A model generated the notes under the pieces. It did no database searches and was not told the origin of the DNA. It was given only the letters and a program-made list of their open reading frames with translations. Below are positions 49,816-58,569 of a stretch of DNA of 64,000 bases, piece after piece. The translations under genes were made by a program, and so were the position numbers. This stretch comes from CAVPTL01 sp963794415 (GTDB lineage: Bacteria > Actinomycetota > Thermoleophilia > Gaiellales > JAICJC01), in contig CAWCDI010000003.1 in NCBI GenBank assembly GCA_963794415.1, positions 1 to 64,000 of the forward strand. Direction: 5' to 3'. Position 1 is the stretch's first letter. The number at the start of each line of letters is the position of its first letter.

Positions 49816-50628
49816 GTGCACGGGGGGACGTTGAGCGGCAGCCGGTCGGGCTCGGGGCCGCCCGTCCTGGTGCTGCACGGCGGGCCGGGCCTCTCGGATT
49901 ACACGGAAGGGCTCGAGGCCGAGCTGGCCGGGTTCTGCGATCTGATTCGCTACACCCAGCGCGGCGTGGCGCCGAGCGTCGAGAGCGGGCCGTACACCAT
50001 AGAGCAGCACGTTGAGGACGCGATGGCGGTGCTCGACTCCCTTGGCATCGATCGCGCCTGGATTCTCGGCCACTCCTGGGGCGGCATGCTCGCGATGCAC
50101 CTCGTCATCACGCGGCCGGATCGGGTGCTTGGGCTGATCTCGGTGAGCTCGATGGGTGCCACCGGCGATGCGGGCGGCGAGGCGTTCGAGGCGACGCTCA
50201 TCGCACGGACGCCGCCGGAGATCGCCGAGCGCGCAGCCGAGATCGATGCGCGCGCGATGCGCGGCGAGGCCACGGACGAGGAGTCTGCCGAGTCGCTGCG
50301 GATGTTCTGGCCGGCGTACTTCGCCGATCCCGCCTCGGCGCCGCCGGCACCCGCCATCGCCATGTCGGCGACTGGATACTCCGGAGCCCTGGCGTCGGTG
50401 ATCGAGCACCTCGAGGCAGACACGCTGGCGCGCGAGCTCCCGGGGCTGACGATCCCGGCGCTCCTCGTCCACGGCGAGCAGGATCCGATCCCGATCGCCA
50501 CGGCCGAGGAGGTGGCGACGCTCATCGATGGGGCGCGGCTCGAGCGGATGGACGACTGCGGCCACTTCCCGTGGATCGAGCGGCCGGGCGTGCTCGGCGG
50601 GCACGTCCGGGAGTTCATCTCGGCGTGA
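49816..50628 (+). CDS. Alpha/beta hydrolase, proline iminopeptidase-like
   Basis: A 270-residue hydrolase: VLVLHGGPGLSDYTEGLEAE (oxyanion), nucleophile elbow GHSWGGMLAMH, acid in HGEQDPIPI and histidine in DDCGHFPWIERP. The HGGPG motif and the cap are typical of prolyl aminopeptidases and haloperoxidase-like enzymes. Start GTG 49816 is the best candidate; no ATG is available. Overlaps the nitrilase gene by 4 bases. Confidence 0.85.
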   Translation: MHGGTLSGSRSGSGPPVLVLHGGPGLSDYTEGLEAELAGFCDLIRYTQRGVAPSVESGPYTIEQHVEDAMAVLDSLGIDRAWILGHSWGGMLAMHLVITRPDRVLGLISVSSMGATGDAGGEAFEATLIARTPPEIAERAAEIDARAMRGEATDEESAESLRMFWPAYFADPASAPPAPAIAMSATGYSGALASVIEHLEADTLARELPGLTIPALLVHGEQDPIPIATAEEVATLIDGARLERMDDCGHFPWIERPGVLGGHVREFISA

Positions 50629-51371
50629 GGGCGCCGGCGCCGTTGCGGGTTGGGGCATACCAGGGGAACGGCCACCTCAAGAGCTTCGATCAAGCGCTGG
50701 ATCACATCGTCTCGATCGCCTGCGAGGCGGTGGCGATGGAGGCTGACATCCTGTGCTTCCCCGAGTGCTATCTCACCGGCTATGTCACGAACCTCTCAGA
50801 CGCTGCGCCCCGGGCGATCGAAGCGCACTCCGAGGATTTCGCGAGAGTCGTCGCAAGGCTTGCGGATCTGCCCGTGACCGTCGTCATCGGGTTTCTCGAA
50901 CGCAGCGACCGCCAGATCTCAAGCTCAGCTCTGATCACCCGAAGCGGCCAGGTCGCCGGCGTCTACCGCAAGCAACGGCCGAACGAGCAGGGCTTCAGCG
51001 CCGGGAACCCGGGTGGTGTCTTCGATGCGGGAGGCGTTCGTATCGGCGTGAACATCTGCAATGACGCCAACCATCCGGAGCTCGCTCGGCAACTCGCACG
51101 CGATGGCGCCGACGTCATCCTCTACCCGCTGAACAACATGCTCCGCCGGGACACCGCCGATCTGTGGCGCGCGCGACATCTCGAAAGCCTGATCGCGAGG
51201 GCGCGGGAGACGGCATGCTGGGTGGTCGCGTCCGACGTCGTCGGCGAAACCGCCACGTCGATTGGATACGGGTGCACGGTGATCGTGAGCCCGGGCGGGG
51301 AGGTGGTGGCTCAGGCGCCGGAAGGGCACGAGGCCCTGGTCGCGTCGCCGATCTCGCCAGCCGGGTGGTGA
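50625..51371 (+). CDS. Carbon-nitrogen hydrolase (nitrilase superfamily)
   Basis: A 248-residue CN hydrolase with Glu in FPECYLTGY, Lys in YRKQRPNEQ and the nucleophile Cys in NICNDANHPE, the three catalytic residues of the family. Members hydrolyse amides, ureido compounds or nitriles; this one is closest in look to carbamoyl-type amidases, but I cannot name the substrate. Start GTG 50625 overlaps the previous stop (GTGA). A copy of the palindrome family covers its stop codon. Confidence 0.88.
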   Translation: MRAPAPLRVGAYQGNGHLKSFDQALDHIVSIACEAVAMEADILCFPECYLTGYVTNLSDAAPRAIEAHSEDFARVVARLADLPVTVVIGFLERSDRQISSSALITRSGQVAGVYRKQRPNEQGFSAGNPGGVFDAGGVRIGVNICNDANHPELARQLARDGADVILYPLNNMLRRDTADLWRARHLESLIARARETACWVVASDVVGETATSIGYGCTVIVSPGGEVVAQAPEGHEALVASPISPAGW

Positions 51372-51401
51372 ATAGACAGTGCCTGGCACCGTTCATTCAC
51401 C
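51367..51401. repeat. Dispersed palindrome, family member 4
   Basis: GGTGAATAGACAGTGCC, central T, GGCACCGTTCATTCACC: 17-base arms with three mismatches. The flank GTGAATAGA is shared with the copy at 3565-3605. It includes the stop codon of the nitrilase gene, 50 bases before the antiporter gene. Confidence 0.7.
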
Positions 51402-51450
51402 TCCACGACTGAGTGAGCCGCGCAGCTCCGTGCACCTGTAGATTCTCGCG

Positions 51451-52731
51451 GTGCACAACTGGGCTCTGGCGGCGGTGACCGCGACGCTCCTCGGGTTTGC
51501 CGCCCTCTCCGGCCGGCTGCGCGGCACCCCCATCACCGCCGCGATGGTGTTCGTCGCCGTGGGCTTCGTCGTCGGAAGCGACGGCTTCGGGCTGATCACC
51601 GACACCGGATCGAGCGAGGCGACCATCCGCCTCTTCGCCGAGGCGACCCTCACCCTGGTGCTCTTCGCAGACGCCGCCCGCATCGACCTTCGCGCGCTCG
51701 GCACCGAGTACGTCGTGCCGGTCAGGCTGCTCGGGATCGGGCTGCCGCTCACCATCGCCATCGGCTCGCTCATCGCCGCCGTCCTCTTCGGCGCCCTCGA
51801 CATCTCCGAGGCCGTGATCATCGGCGTGCTGCTCGCACCCACCGACGCCGCCCTCGGTCAGGCGGTGGTCACCGACCAGCGCGTGCCGTCGCGCATCCGC
51901 CAGGGCCTGAACGTCGAGAGCGGGCTGAACGACGGCATCTGCGTGCCGCTCCTCTACATCGCGCTGGCCGTCGCCGAGGCTGAGTCCGCCACCCACGCGA
52001 GCGATGCCCTGCGCCTCGTCTGCGAGGCGATCGGCTACGGCGTGCTCGGCGGCATCGTCGCGGGAGCGCTCGGCGGGATGCTGATGCTCCGCGCCGGCGC
52101 CAGGGGCTGGATCGACCGGGCGTGGAAGCCGCTCCTGCCCGTCGCAGCGGCCGGCCTCGCATATGGCATCGCGGCGCCGCTGGGCGGCAGCGGGTTCATC
52201 GCGGCGTTCGTCGGCGGCATCGTCTTCGGCCACCTCACCCACGACGAGCAGGGCGACGACACCTATCTCACCGAGCAGATCGGCGGCGCCCTGAACGGCG
52301 TGACCTTCATCCTCTTCGGGGCGCTCATCCTGGCCCCGACGCTCCACCACCTGAGCTGGTCGATCGCGATCTATGCCGTCCTGAGCCTCACCCTGGTGCG
52401 GATGCTGCCCGTCGCCATTGCCATGGCCGGCACGCACGCGCGACCCCAGACGCTCGGCTTCGTGGGCTGGTTCGGGCCGCGCGGGCTCGCGTCCATCGTC
52501 TTCGCCGTGATCGTGGTGGAGGGCTCCGACCTGCCCCACGTCGGCACGATCCTCGCCGCGACATCCGCCACCGTCGCGCTCTCCGTCTTCGCCCACGGAG
52601 TGACGTCACAGCCACTCACCGACCGTTACGTCAAGTGGTACCAGTCGCATCCGCGCGGCAGCCAGCCGCAGATGGAGAGCGCCGAGGCGCCCGACCAGCG
52701 CTGGCGCCGCACGGCCGTCACGCCGCAGTAA
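51451..52731 (+). CDS. Cation:proton antiporter, CPA1 family
   Basis: A 426-residue protein with about 12 membrane helices. The transport-site motif is visible as LLAPTDAALGQAVV and GLNVESGLNDGI (the Asn-Asp pair), and FVGWFGPRGLASIVFA resembles the conserved R-G region of CPA1 exchangers. It probably exchanges Na+ or K+ for protons. Start GTG 51451. The next two genes are convergent. Confidence 0.9.
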   Translation: MHNWALAAVTATLLGFAALSGRLRGTPITAAMVFVAVGFVVGSDGFGLITDTGSSEATIRLFAEATLTLVLFADAARIDLRALGTEYVVPVRLLGIGLPLTIAIGSLIAAVLFGALDISEAVIIGVLLAPTDAALGQAVVTDQRVPSRIRQGLNVESGLNDGICVPLLYIALAVAEAESATHASDALRLVCEAIGYGVLGGIVAGALGGMLMLRAGARGWIDRAWKPLLPVAAAGLAYGIAAPLGGSGFIAAFVGGIVFGHLTHDEQGDDTYLTEQIGGALNGVTFILFGALILAPTLHHLSWSIAIYAVLSLTLVRMLPVAIAMAGTHARPQTLGFVGWFGPRGLASIVFAVIVVEGSDLPHVGTILAATSATVALSVFAHGVTSQPLTDRYVKWYQSHPRGSQPQMESAEAPDQRWRRTAVTPQ

Positions 52732-52734
52732 TGG

Positions 52735-53460
52735 TCAGGCGGCGGTGCCGAAGAGGCTTCGCACGAGATCGCGCCACTCGTCGTTGTCGAGCCCGCGGGC
52801 ACTGAGCTTCGCCGGATCCTCGACGTCGCGTAGAAACACGTGGCACGTGTCGCCGTCCTGGGCCAGCACCACGTCGTGCGTGTCCGGGGCGGTGACGGCG
52901 GCATCGTCCCACCGCGAGACGCTGAGAAGCGCCGTCTTCGGGCTGGCGGCAAGCACTGCGTCGGCATCGGCCTCGAGCGTGCCGCGATCGCCGGCCGGCA
53001 GCCGCTTCCAGAGCCGCTCCTCGGCCTCCTCGGTGGTGCGAAGCGAGTAGAAGTGGATGCCGAGGGCGTCGATCAGCACCTCGAGCGTGACCTTCTCGGG
53101 CTGGGGCATGAGGACGAACCGCCACGGCCGGTCGGGCTCGGTGCCGGTCACCCGCGCGTCGAGCACGGCCTTCGAGCGCTGCTGGAAGGCGAGAGCGACT
53201 CCCAGGTCGCCGCGCACCTCGATCTTGTCCGAGCCCGCCTGGCTGGTGATCAGGTTGCGGGCGGCGAGCGAGCGCACGGCCTCGGCGACCACCTCGGGGC
53301 CGGGATTTCGCTCGAGGAAGCTGACCACGCCGTTCACGGCATGGAGCTCGGCAAGCGTGTAGGCGCCGAGCGCCACCGGCCCGGTCTCGACGAGGTTCAC
53401 CACCGCGTCGATGAGGCCCTTCGGCGGCTCGGCCGGAGCGGTCGTCTCAGTGGTGCTCAT
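52735..53460 (-). CDS. Protein of unknown function, coupled to the next gene
   Basis: A 241-residue soluble protein, mixed alpha/beta in look. No family recognised. The middle contains PDRPWRFVLMPQPEKVTLEV and a later strand-rich part with GIHFYSLRTTEEAEERLWK; the C-terminus is DNDEWRDLVRSLFGT. No signal peptide or membrane helix. Its start overlaps the stop of 53457-54422 by 4 bases (ATGA), so both are made together. Confidence 0.65.
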   Translation of the reverse strand: MSTTETTAPAEPPKGLIDAVVNLVETGPVALGAYTLAELHAVNGVVSFLERNPGPEVVAEAVRSLAARNLITSQAGSDKIEVRGDLGVALAFQQRSKAVLDARVTGTEPDRPWRFVLMPQPEKVTLEVLIDALGIHFYSLRTTEEAEERLWKRLPAGDRGTLEADADAVLAASPKTALLSVSRWDDAAVTAPDTHDVVLAQDGDTCHVFLRDVEDPAKLSARGLDNDEWRDLVRSLFGTAA

Positions 53461-54422
53461 GCGGGAGCCTTCCTCTCGAGGTCGTCATGCCGGGCAACCG
53501 TGGGGAGCTCACGGTCGCCGGCGCGGAGCGTTACAGGCGTGGTGCGCGCGGCCTCCGGCAGCTCCCAGCGGCCCGGTGCGTGGCGGGCGCCGAGCATCTC
53601 GCGCGCCGCCGCTGACGGAACCTCGGTCACGTACACGTTGGACGAGCCGAACAGGCCGCGACCGCGCCTCCCGCTGGGTGCGAAGGCGATCTCGGCGAGC
53701 GTGTTGGCGCGCTCGGGCGGCGGAAACCGCCCGGCCAGATCCGCCGAGGCAGACGTCACGTCGTCGGCGTCCTCGATCGCCTCGAGCGCGCCGACCAGCT
53801 CGGCCTCGGCGTCGGCGGGCAGCGGCACGGTCACCCCCAGATCCGGCGACAGGTACATGGGCCGGCGCTCGGTCATCCCCGAGCGTCCCCACGGGCCGAC
53901 GTTTGCCTTCGTGATGCGGTAGACGACGTAGTCCATCAGGTGGCGGACGTCGTTCATGCTCGGGAGCTTGAACCCGTCGCCGATGGCTGCAGGCGTCTTC
54001 TCGAGCTGCACCCAGGTGCCGCCGGCGGTACGGCCGTGGAGCTTCTCGCGCACCAGCGGGCCCTTGAGCCCGATGTCGGGATAGAGCTTCTTGTCGATGT
54101 TCTTGTGATGGCTCGAGAGGCGGTTTCGGCTCTTCGGGAACCGCCAGCGCTCGTAGAGGTCGGGGGCGTCCACCAGCACGTGGGCGCCGCAGAGCACGTC
54201 GCGCAGCTGCTGGACGTCCATGCCGTGGGCCTCGAGGTCGGCGAGGATGGCCGCCTCCGACGGCGTGAGCCGCCGCGCTGCAAGCCCGAGCCCCTCGCGA
54301 AACCGCCCCACGCGCGAGGTGATCTGCACCATCAGCTGCACGCGCCGCCGGATGCGGGCGGTCTCCGCATCGGTCAGAGGTGGTGGTGCAGGCGGCCCGG
54401 CAGCCGTCTCAGCTTCTCCCAT
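53457..54422 (-). CDS. Protein of unknown function, upstream partner
   Basis: A 321-residue soluble protein from ATG 54422. It begins with a Pro/Ala-rich stretch, then a helical region (RIRRRVQLMVQITSRVGRFR, LTPSEAAILADLEAHG) and a basic segment WRFPKSRNRLSSHHKNIDKK; no known domain. Charged and non-membrane; nucleic-acid or protein binding is conceivable. It is the first of the two-gene unit and overlaps its partner by 4 bases. The frame stays open upstream into the FAD gene, but without coding character. Confidence 0.65.
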   Translation of the reverse strand: MGEAETAAGPPAPPPLTDAETARIRRRVQLMVQITSRVGRFREGLGLAARRLTPSEAAILADLEAHGMDVQQLRDVLCGAHVLVDAPDLYERWRFPKSRNRLSSHHKNIDKKLYPDIGLKGPLVREKLHGRTAGGTWVQLEKTPAAIGDGFKLPSMNDVRHLMDYVVYRITKANVGPWGRSGMTERRPMYLSPDLGVTVPLPADAEAELVGALEAIEDADDVTSASADLAGRFPPPERANTLAEIAFAPSGRRGRGLFGSSNVYVTEVPSAAAREMLGARHAPGRWELPEAARTTPVTLRAGDRELPTVARHDDLERKAPA

Positions 54423-54457
54423 CGGCGACAAGCGTAACGGTTTTCGCCACTCACGCG

Positions 54458-55954
54458 TCACGCCTCCCCGAACCACGCCGAGAGCGCCGCGCGCAGCTCC
54501 GGCACCGCGGTGTCGGCGGGCTGATCGACCGTCCCCGCCCACGCGATGTAGCCGTCGGGACGAACCAGCAGCGCATCGGACTGAAGCCGGCCGGCCGCTG
54601 CCGTGACGACGCCGACGCGGTCGTGCCACGGCTCCGCCGCCTCGCGCAGGTCTGCGCGACCGGCGAGATCCACCAGCAGAGGCCCCGAGGTGTGCGGCAG
54701 CTCGAGGCCGAGGCGAAGCGCGAAGGTGCCGGTCAGGTCGTGGCCGTTGGGGTTCGCGAACGGGTAGCGGGCATCGCCGCCGATGAGCGCGCCGATGCGG
54801 CCGAGCGGCTGCGGGTCGGCGAGAAGCTCCTGGAAGAGCCCGCGAAGCGCCTCGGCATTCGCGTCGTGCCCGCGACGGAGCGCCCCCTGGGCCTTGGTGT
54901 GAAGGAGCGTGCGCTCTGCTGCCAGCCGGCGCTCGGCGTCGTAGCTCTCGAGCAGCCCTGCAGATGCCCGGCCGCCGAGCGCGGCCGCGAGCTTCCACCC
55001 GAGGTTCACGCTGTCCATCATGTCGGCGTTCAGCGCCACGCCGCCCGCGGGAAACAGATGGGCGGCATCGCCCGCGAGGAAGATGCGACCGTCGCGGTAC
55101 CGGTCGGCCTGCCGGGCGTGGTAGGTGAAGCGAGTGAGCCTGCGGGGCTCACCCAGCGGCAGATCGACGCCCAGCACACGGCGGATGCTCTCCCGCAGCT
55201 CGGCGACGGTCATCGGCTCGTCGTCGTCGTAGTCGGTGGTCTCCTGCTCGCTGGTGTAGAGCCCCAACACGTCGGGCTCGGTCGATCCCAGCGCGAACAC
55301 GCCGCGCTCGGTCGGCGTGAACCCGAAGGGGATCCGGCCGTGGCCCGCGACCTCGATGTCGCCGCCCTCGAGCTGCGTCACGCCCTCCGGCACGGTGACG
55401 CTCGCGAGGCGCTGCACCTCGGGGTAGGTGGTGCCCGGAAACGGGATGGCGGCCAGGTCGCGCACGCGGCTTCGCCCGCCGTCACAGCCCACCAGGTAGC
55501 GGGCGGTCAGCGTGAGCTCCCCCTCCGCTCCGCGGACATCCACCGTCACGCCGTCGTCGTCCTGGGCCAGGCCCACCAGCTCGTACCCACGCCGGAGGTC
55601 TGCGCCCAGCTCACGCGCGATCTCCTCCTGCACGCCCTCCATGCGCGGCTGTGGCAGCAGCAGGAGCTCCATGGGCGGCTCGGGGAGCGGCGCGAAGTTC
55701 AGGTGCAGGCCGCCGAAGGGCAGCACGGTCGCGGGGATCGGCTCGCTGCCGGCCGCCTCCTCGAAGCGCCCGAGGAGGCCACGGTGGGCAAGCAGGTCGA
55801 GGATCTGCCCGTTGAGGCCGCCGGCCTTCTTCGCGTCGCGGATGGCCGGCTGCTTCTCGATCAACACCGTCTGCACCCCGGCGAGGCGCAGCTCCGCGGC
55901 GAGCATCAGCCCCGTTGGGCCCGCTCCCACGACGATCACGTCGGCATCCGTCAT
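54458..55954 (-). CDS. FAD-dependent aromatic hydroxylase (PheA/TfdB type)
   Basis: A 498-residue flavoprotein monooxygenase: Rossmann GxGxxG in VVGAGPTGLMLAAEL, DG motif in GCDGGRSRVR and GD motif in GDAAHLFPAGGVALNADMMD. A C-terminal thioredoxin-like domain (about residues 380-498) is present, as in phenol 2-monooxygenase and the polyketide hydroxylases. It uses NADPH, FAD and O2 to hydroxylate an aromatic ring. It may belong with the ring-cleaving dioxygenase elsewhere in the window, but the genes are not linked. Confidence 0.9.
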   Translation of the reverse strand: MTDADVIVVGAGPTGLMLAAELRLAGVQTVLIEKQPAIRDAKKAGGLNGQILDLLAHRGLLGRFEEAAGSEPIPATVLPFGGLHLNFAPLPEPPMELLLLPQPRMEGVQEEIARELGADLRRGYELVGLAQDDDGVTVDVRGAEGELTLTARYLVGCDGGRSRVRDLAAIPFPGTTYPEVQRLASVTVPEGVTQLEGGDIEVAGHGRIPFGFTPTERGVFALGSTEPDVLGLYTSEQETTDYDDDEPMTVAELRESIRRVLGVDLPLGEPRRLTRFTYHARQADRYRDGRIFLAGDAAHLFPAGGVALNADMMDSVNLGWKLAAALGGRASAGLLESYDAERRLAAERTLLHTKAQGALRRGHDANAEALRGLFQELLADPQPLGRIGALIGGDARYPFANPNGHDLTGTFALRLGLELPHTSGPLLVDLAGRADLREAAEPWHDRVGVVTAAAGRLQSDALLVRPDGYIAWAGTVDQPADTAVPELRAALSAWFGEA

Positions 55955-56118
55955 TTCCTACCTCCGGGTGTTGTGACTCTGACGACCAACCGGCCATTTT
56001 GCCCCACGGTTCCCGGTTGAAACAAGCCCCCATCTGTGGTGTACTTTTAAGCGGAAGGGGGCACCGCACGCGGCCCGCGCGCTAACGACGCGGCCGCCAT
56101 GTGCCGATGATCGCGTTC

Positions 56119-57207
56119 ATGAAGTGCCCCAACTGCGGCAACCACAACTTCGAGGACGCCCAGTTCTGCAGCCTCTGCGGACAGCCGCTGCCCGAGGCCG
56201 AGCCCCAGCCTGAGCCCGGCGCCGAGGCACCCGGCTACGCGGTGGTGCCGGCGGATCCTCAGGCGCCAAAGCGCGGGATCACCACCATCCTCTCGACCAT
56301 GGTCTCGTCGGCGTTCTCGCGGCGCGGCCTGGGGTTCTTCCCGCGGGTGATCGGCGCCTACATCCTGGTGTATGCGGTGAGCGCCCTGGGCACGGTGCTC
56401 AGCGTCTACGCCGCGCTGGGGACGCTCTCGTTTCACCGCATCGTGGATACGAGCTGCTTCGTGAAGACCGGCAGCAGCGACGAGTTCTTTCTGAACACGG
56501 GCGGGGCCGGCTCGAGCACCCGCACGAACTACAAGCTGCTGCCGCACTGCGACTGGTTTCCGCTCTCGATCAACTGGGGCCTTCTGGTGCTTGTCGCGGC
56601 GATCTCGATCGTCGTGGCGCTGATCGTCTCCGCCGCTGCCCTGATCTACGTGGCGCGGCTCGCCGATCGGTTCTCCTCCGACTCCGAGCGCAAGCTGATG
56701 CCGACCATCCCCGAGACGGGCCGGGCCCTGGGGCGCTGGTTCGGCTGGTCGATCACGATCTACCTCGCCGTGGTCGTGGCGGTCGCGGTGATCGCCGGGA
56801 TCTTCGCCGTCTGCGGCGCCCTCCTGCCGGAAGCGATCACGGTGGTAGTCGCGATCGCGGCGGGGGTGGCGTTCATCTACGCGCTCATCCGCTATCTGGT
56901 GCCCTGGTACGTGCGCGCCGGCTTCACCCTGATGATCGTCCTTGCCGACGACCGGCCGGCGCGCCCGGTGTGGCGCGAGACGGTGACGCCGGCGACCACC
57001 GCCTGGGCGTTCGTGGGCATCTTGCTGCTGATCGGGATCGTGACCGGCATCGCGGGCCAGATCGCCGGGGCGATCATGGGCCAGGGATCTGCTGTCGGCC
57101 TCGCGATCGGCGCAGTGCTCTACCTCGTCGTGACCGCAGTCCAGATCGGGTTCCAGCTGCTCTTCACGATGATGGCCGCCCGGCAGGCGCAGCGCGGCTG
57201 GAGCTAG
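56119..57207 (+). CDS. Zinc-ribbon multi-pass membrane protein
   Basis: A 362-residue protein with an N-terminal zinc ribbon (CPNCGNHNFEDAQFCSLCGQ, two CxxC pairs), a Pro/Glu linker, and about six membrane helices. A loop with two cysteines (DTSCFVKTG and LLPHCDW) probably faces outside. No known family. The start may be ATG 56119, or the upstream ATG 56107 or GTG 56101. Overlaps the convergent VOC gene by 4 bases. Confidence 0.75.
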   Translation: MKCPNCGNHNFEDAQFCSLCGQPLPEAEPQPEPGAEAPGYAVVPADPQAPKRGITTILSTMVSSAFSRRGLGFFPRVIGAYILVYAVSALGTVLSVYAALGTLSFHRIVDTSCFVKTGSSDEFFLNTGGAGSSTRTNYKLLPHCDWFPLSINWGLLVLVAAISIVVALIVSAAALIYVARLADRFSSDSERKLMPTIPETGRALGRWFGWSITIYLAVVVAVAVIAGIFAVCGALLPEAITVVVAIAAGVAFIYALIRYLVPWYVRAGFTLMIVLADDRPARPVWRETVTPATTAWAFVGILLLIGIVTGIAGQIAGAIMGQGSAVGLAIGAVLYLVVTAVQIGFQLLFTMMAARQAQRGWS

Positions 57208-57641
57208 CTCAGCGCTTCGGCGAGCTCGATGATGATGCCCGCGGGGCCGCGCAGATAGCAGAGGCGGTAGATGTCCTCGTAGGTCTCGATCTCGCCGACG
57301 AGCTCACCGCCGTGCTCCCGTAGGCGCGCGACGACATCGTCGAGGCCCTCCACCGCGAACGTGATGTGGCGCAGCCCCGGCGCGTTTGAGGGCTCCGGCA
57401 GCGTCTCGCCGTCGTACGCCGGAGACTTGAACTCGATCACTTCGAGGCACCGGGTGCCGTCGGGCGTCTGGAACTCCACCAGATCCGAGCGTGCATCCTC
57501 GAGCCCGATGATGCGGTCGACCCAGCTCCCCTCCACGCTGCCGCGATTCTCCACCTCGAGGCCGAGTGCGAGAAAGAACTCCGTCGCCGCCGCGAGGTCG
57601 TCAACCACGATCCCCACGTGATCCATCCGTTTGAGCGTCAC
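57204..57641 (-). CDS. VOC-family protein, methylmalonyl-CoA epimerase-like
   Basis: A 145-residue glyoxalase-fold protein: MDHVGIVVDDLAAATEFFLA, GLRHITFAVEGLDDVVARLR and the metal-type glutamate in GIIIELAEAL. Length and layout fit the methylmalonyl-CoA epimerase/lactoylglutathione lyase group; the exact reaction is open. Start GTG 57641 (or ATG 57626). Confidence 0.85.
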   Translation of the reverse strand: MTLKRMDHVGIVVDDLAAATEFFLALGLEVENRGSVEGSWVDRIIGLEDARSDLVEFQTPDGTRCLEVIEFKSPAYDGETLPEPSNAPGLRHITFAVEGLDDVVARLREHGGELVGEIETYEDIYRLCYLRGPAGIIIELAEALS

Positions 57642-57660
57642 GCGCCCGATGCTACCGCGA

Positions 57661-58212
57661 TCAGCCGCGCACCACCGAGAACCGCGCGCACAGGAGCTCG
57701 CCGTTTTGGGCATGCTCCTCGAGCCGCAGCTCCACCCGTCGGGCGAGGAGCGGGGCGCCCGCGCCCACCGTGACCGGCGCGATCGAGACGATCACCTCAT
57801 CGAGCAGCCCCTCATCCGCGAACTGGCCCACCAGGTCGCCGCCGCCCACCAGCCAGCGGTTGCGCTCCCCCGCGGCGGCAGTCATCGCCGCGTGCACCGC
57901 AGCCACATCCCCGCTCACGAACTGGATCGCGGCGCCCTCGAAGACCGGCAGCTGCCGATGCGTGAACACCCAGCACGGGATGTCGTAGGGCCACACCCAC
58001 TCCGACGGATCCTTCCCCGAGAACTCGTGCTCGATGACCCACTCGTAGGTGGTCGCGCCCATCGCCATCGCACCCACATCGGCGATGAACTCGGCGTAGT
58101 TCAGCGGGCCTGCCTCGTCATGCTCGCGCTCGAGCAGCCAGCCGAGCGAGTTCTGGTCGTCGGCGATGTAGCCGTCGAGCGTGGTCGCCGTGTAGTACTG
58201 GGTGATGCCCAT
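57661..58212 (-). CDS. Dihydrofolate reductase-like (RibD C-terminal) protein
   Basis: A 183-residue RibD_C/DHFR-fold protein: YYTATTLDGYIADDQNSLGW at the N-terminus, MAMGATTYEWVIEHE and WLVGGGDLVGQFADEGLLDE. NADPH-dependent reductases of this type are common in actinobacteria with unknown substrates. The start is set at ATG 58212; 17 further codons upstream are basic filler. Confidence 0.88.
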   Translation of the reverse strand: MGITQYYTATTLDGYIADDQNSLGWLLEREHDEAGPLNYAEFIADVGAMAMGATTYEWVIEHEFSGKDPSEWVWPYDIPCWVFTHRQLPVFEGAAIQFVSGDVAAVHAAMTAAAGERNRWLVGGGDLVGQFADEGLLDEVIVSIAPVTVGAGAPLLARRVELRLEEHAQNGELLCARFSVVRG

Positions 58213-58296
58213 GGCCGTCCATCGTAATCGTCTTGCGGTTCGGGTAGGGTGGTTTTGCCGCACTCAAGGACATTCCAACTGCCGGAGGGACATGAC

Positions 58297-58428
58297 ATGA
58301 GTAACACCGTTGGCATCATCGTGACCATCATCATGCTGGTCATCGGAGGTGGTCTCGCTGTGTGGTGCGACAACACCGGCAAGAAGCACGTGACAGCAGC
58401 GCCCGCCGCTTCGGCGCACGACGTCTAA
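58297..58428 (+). CDS. Small single-helix membrane protein
   Basis: A 43-residue protein: MSNTVGIIVTIIMLVIGGGL continues as AVWCDNTGKKH and an Ala-rich tail ending SAHDV. GGAGGG lies 7 bases before ATG 58297, so it is very likely translated. One membrane helix; function unknown. Confidence 0.7.
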   Translation: MSNTVGIIVTIIMLVIGGGLAVWCDNTGKKHVTAAPAASAHDV

Positions 58429-58569
58429 CCACTGCTGAACACCGGTTGGAGTGGGCCGGCCTCGGCATGGACCAGCCGTTCTTAGCGTCCTCGAAGGATT
58501 CTGTGGTCTCGTTCAGTGATCGAAGCACACCGCTTCGGACTGCTTTTCGCCCCCAGAAGAGGACACCCA

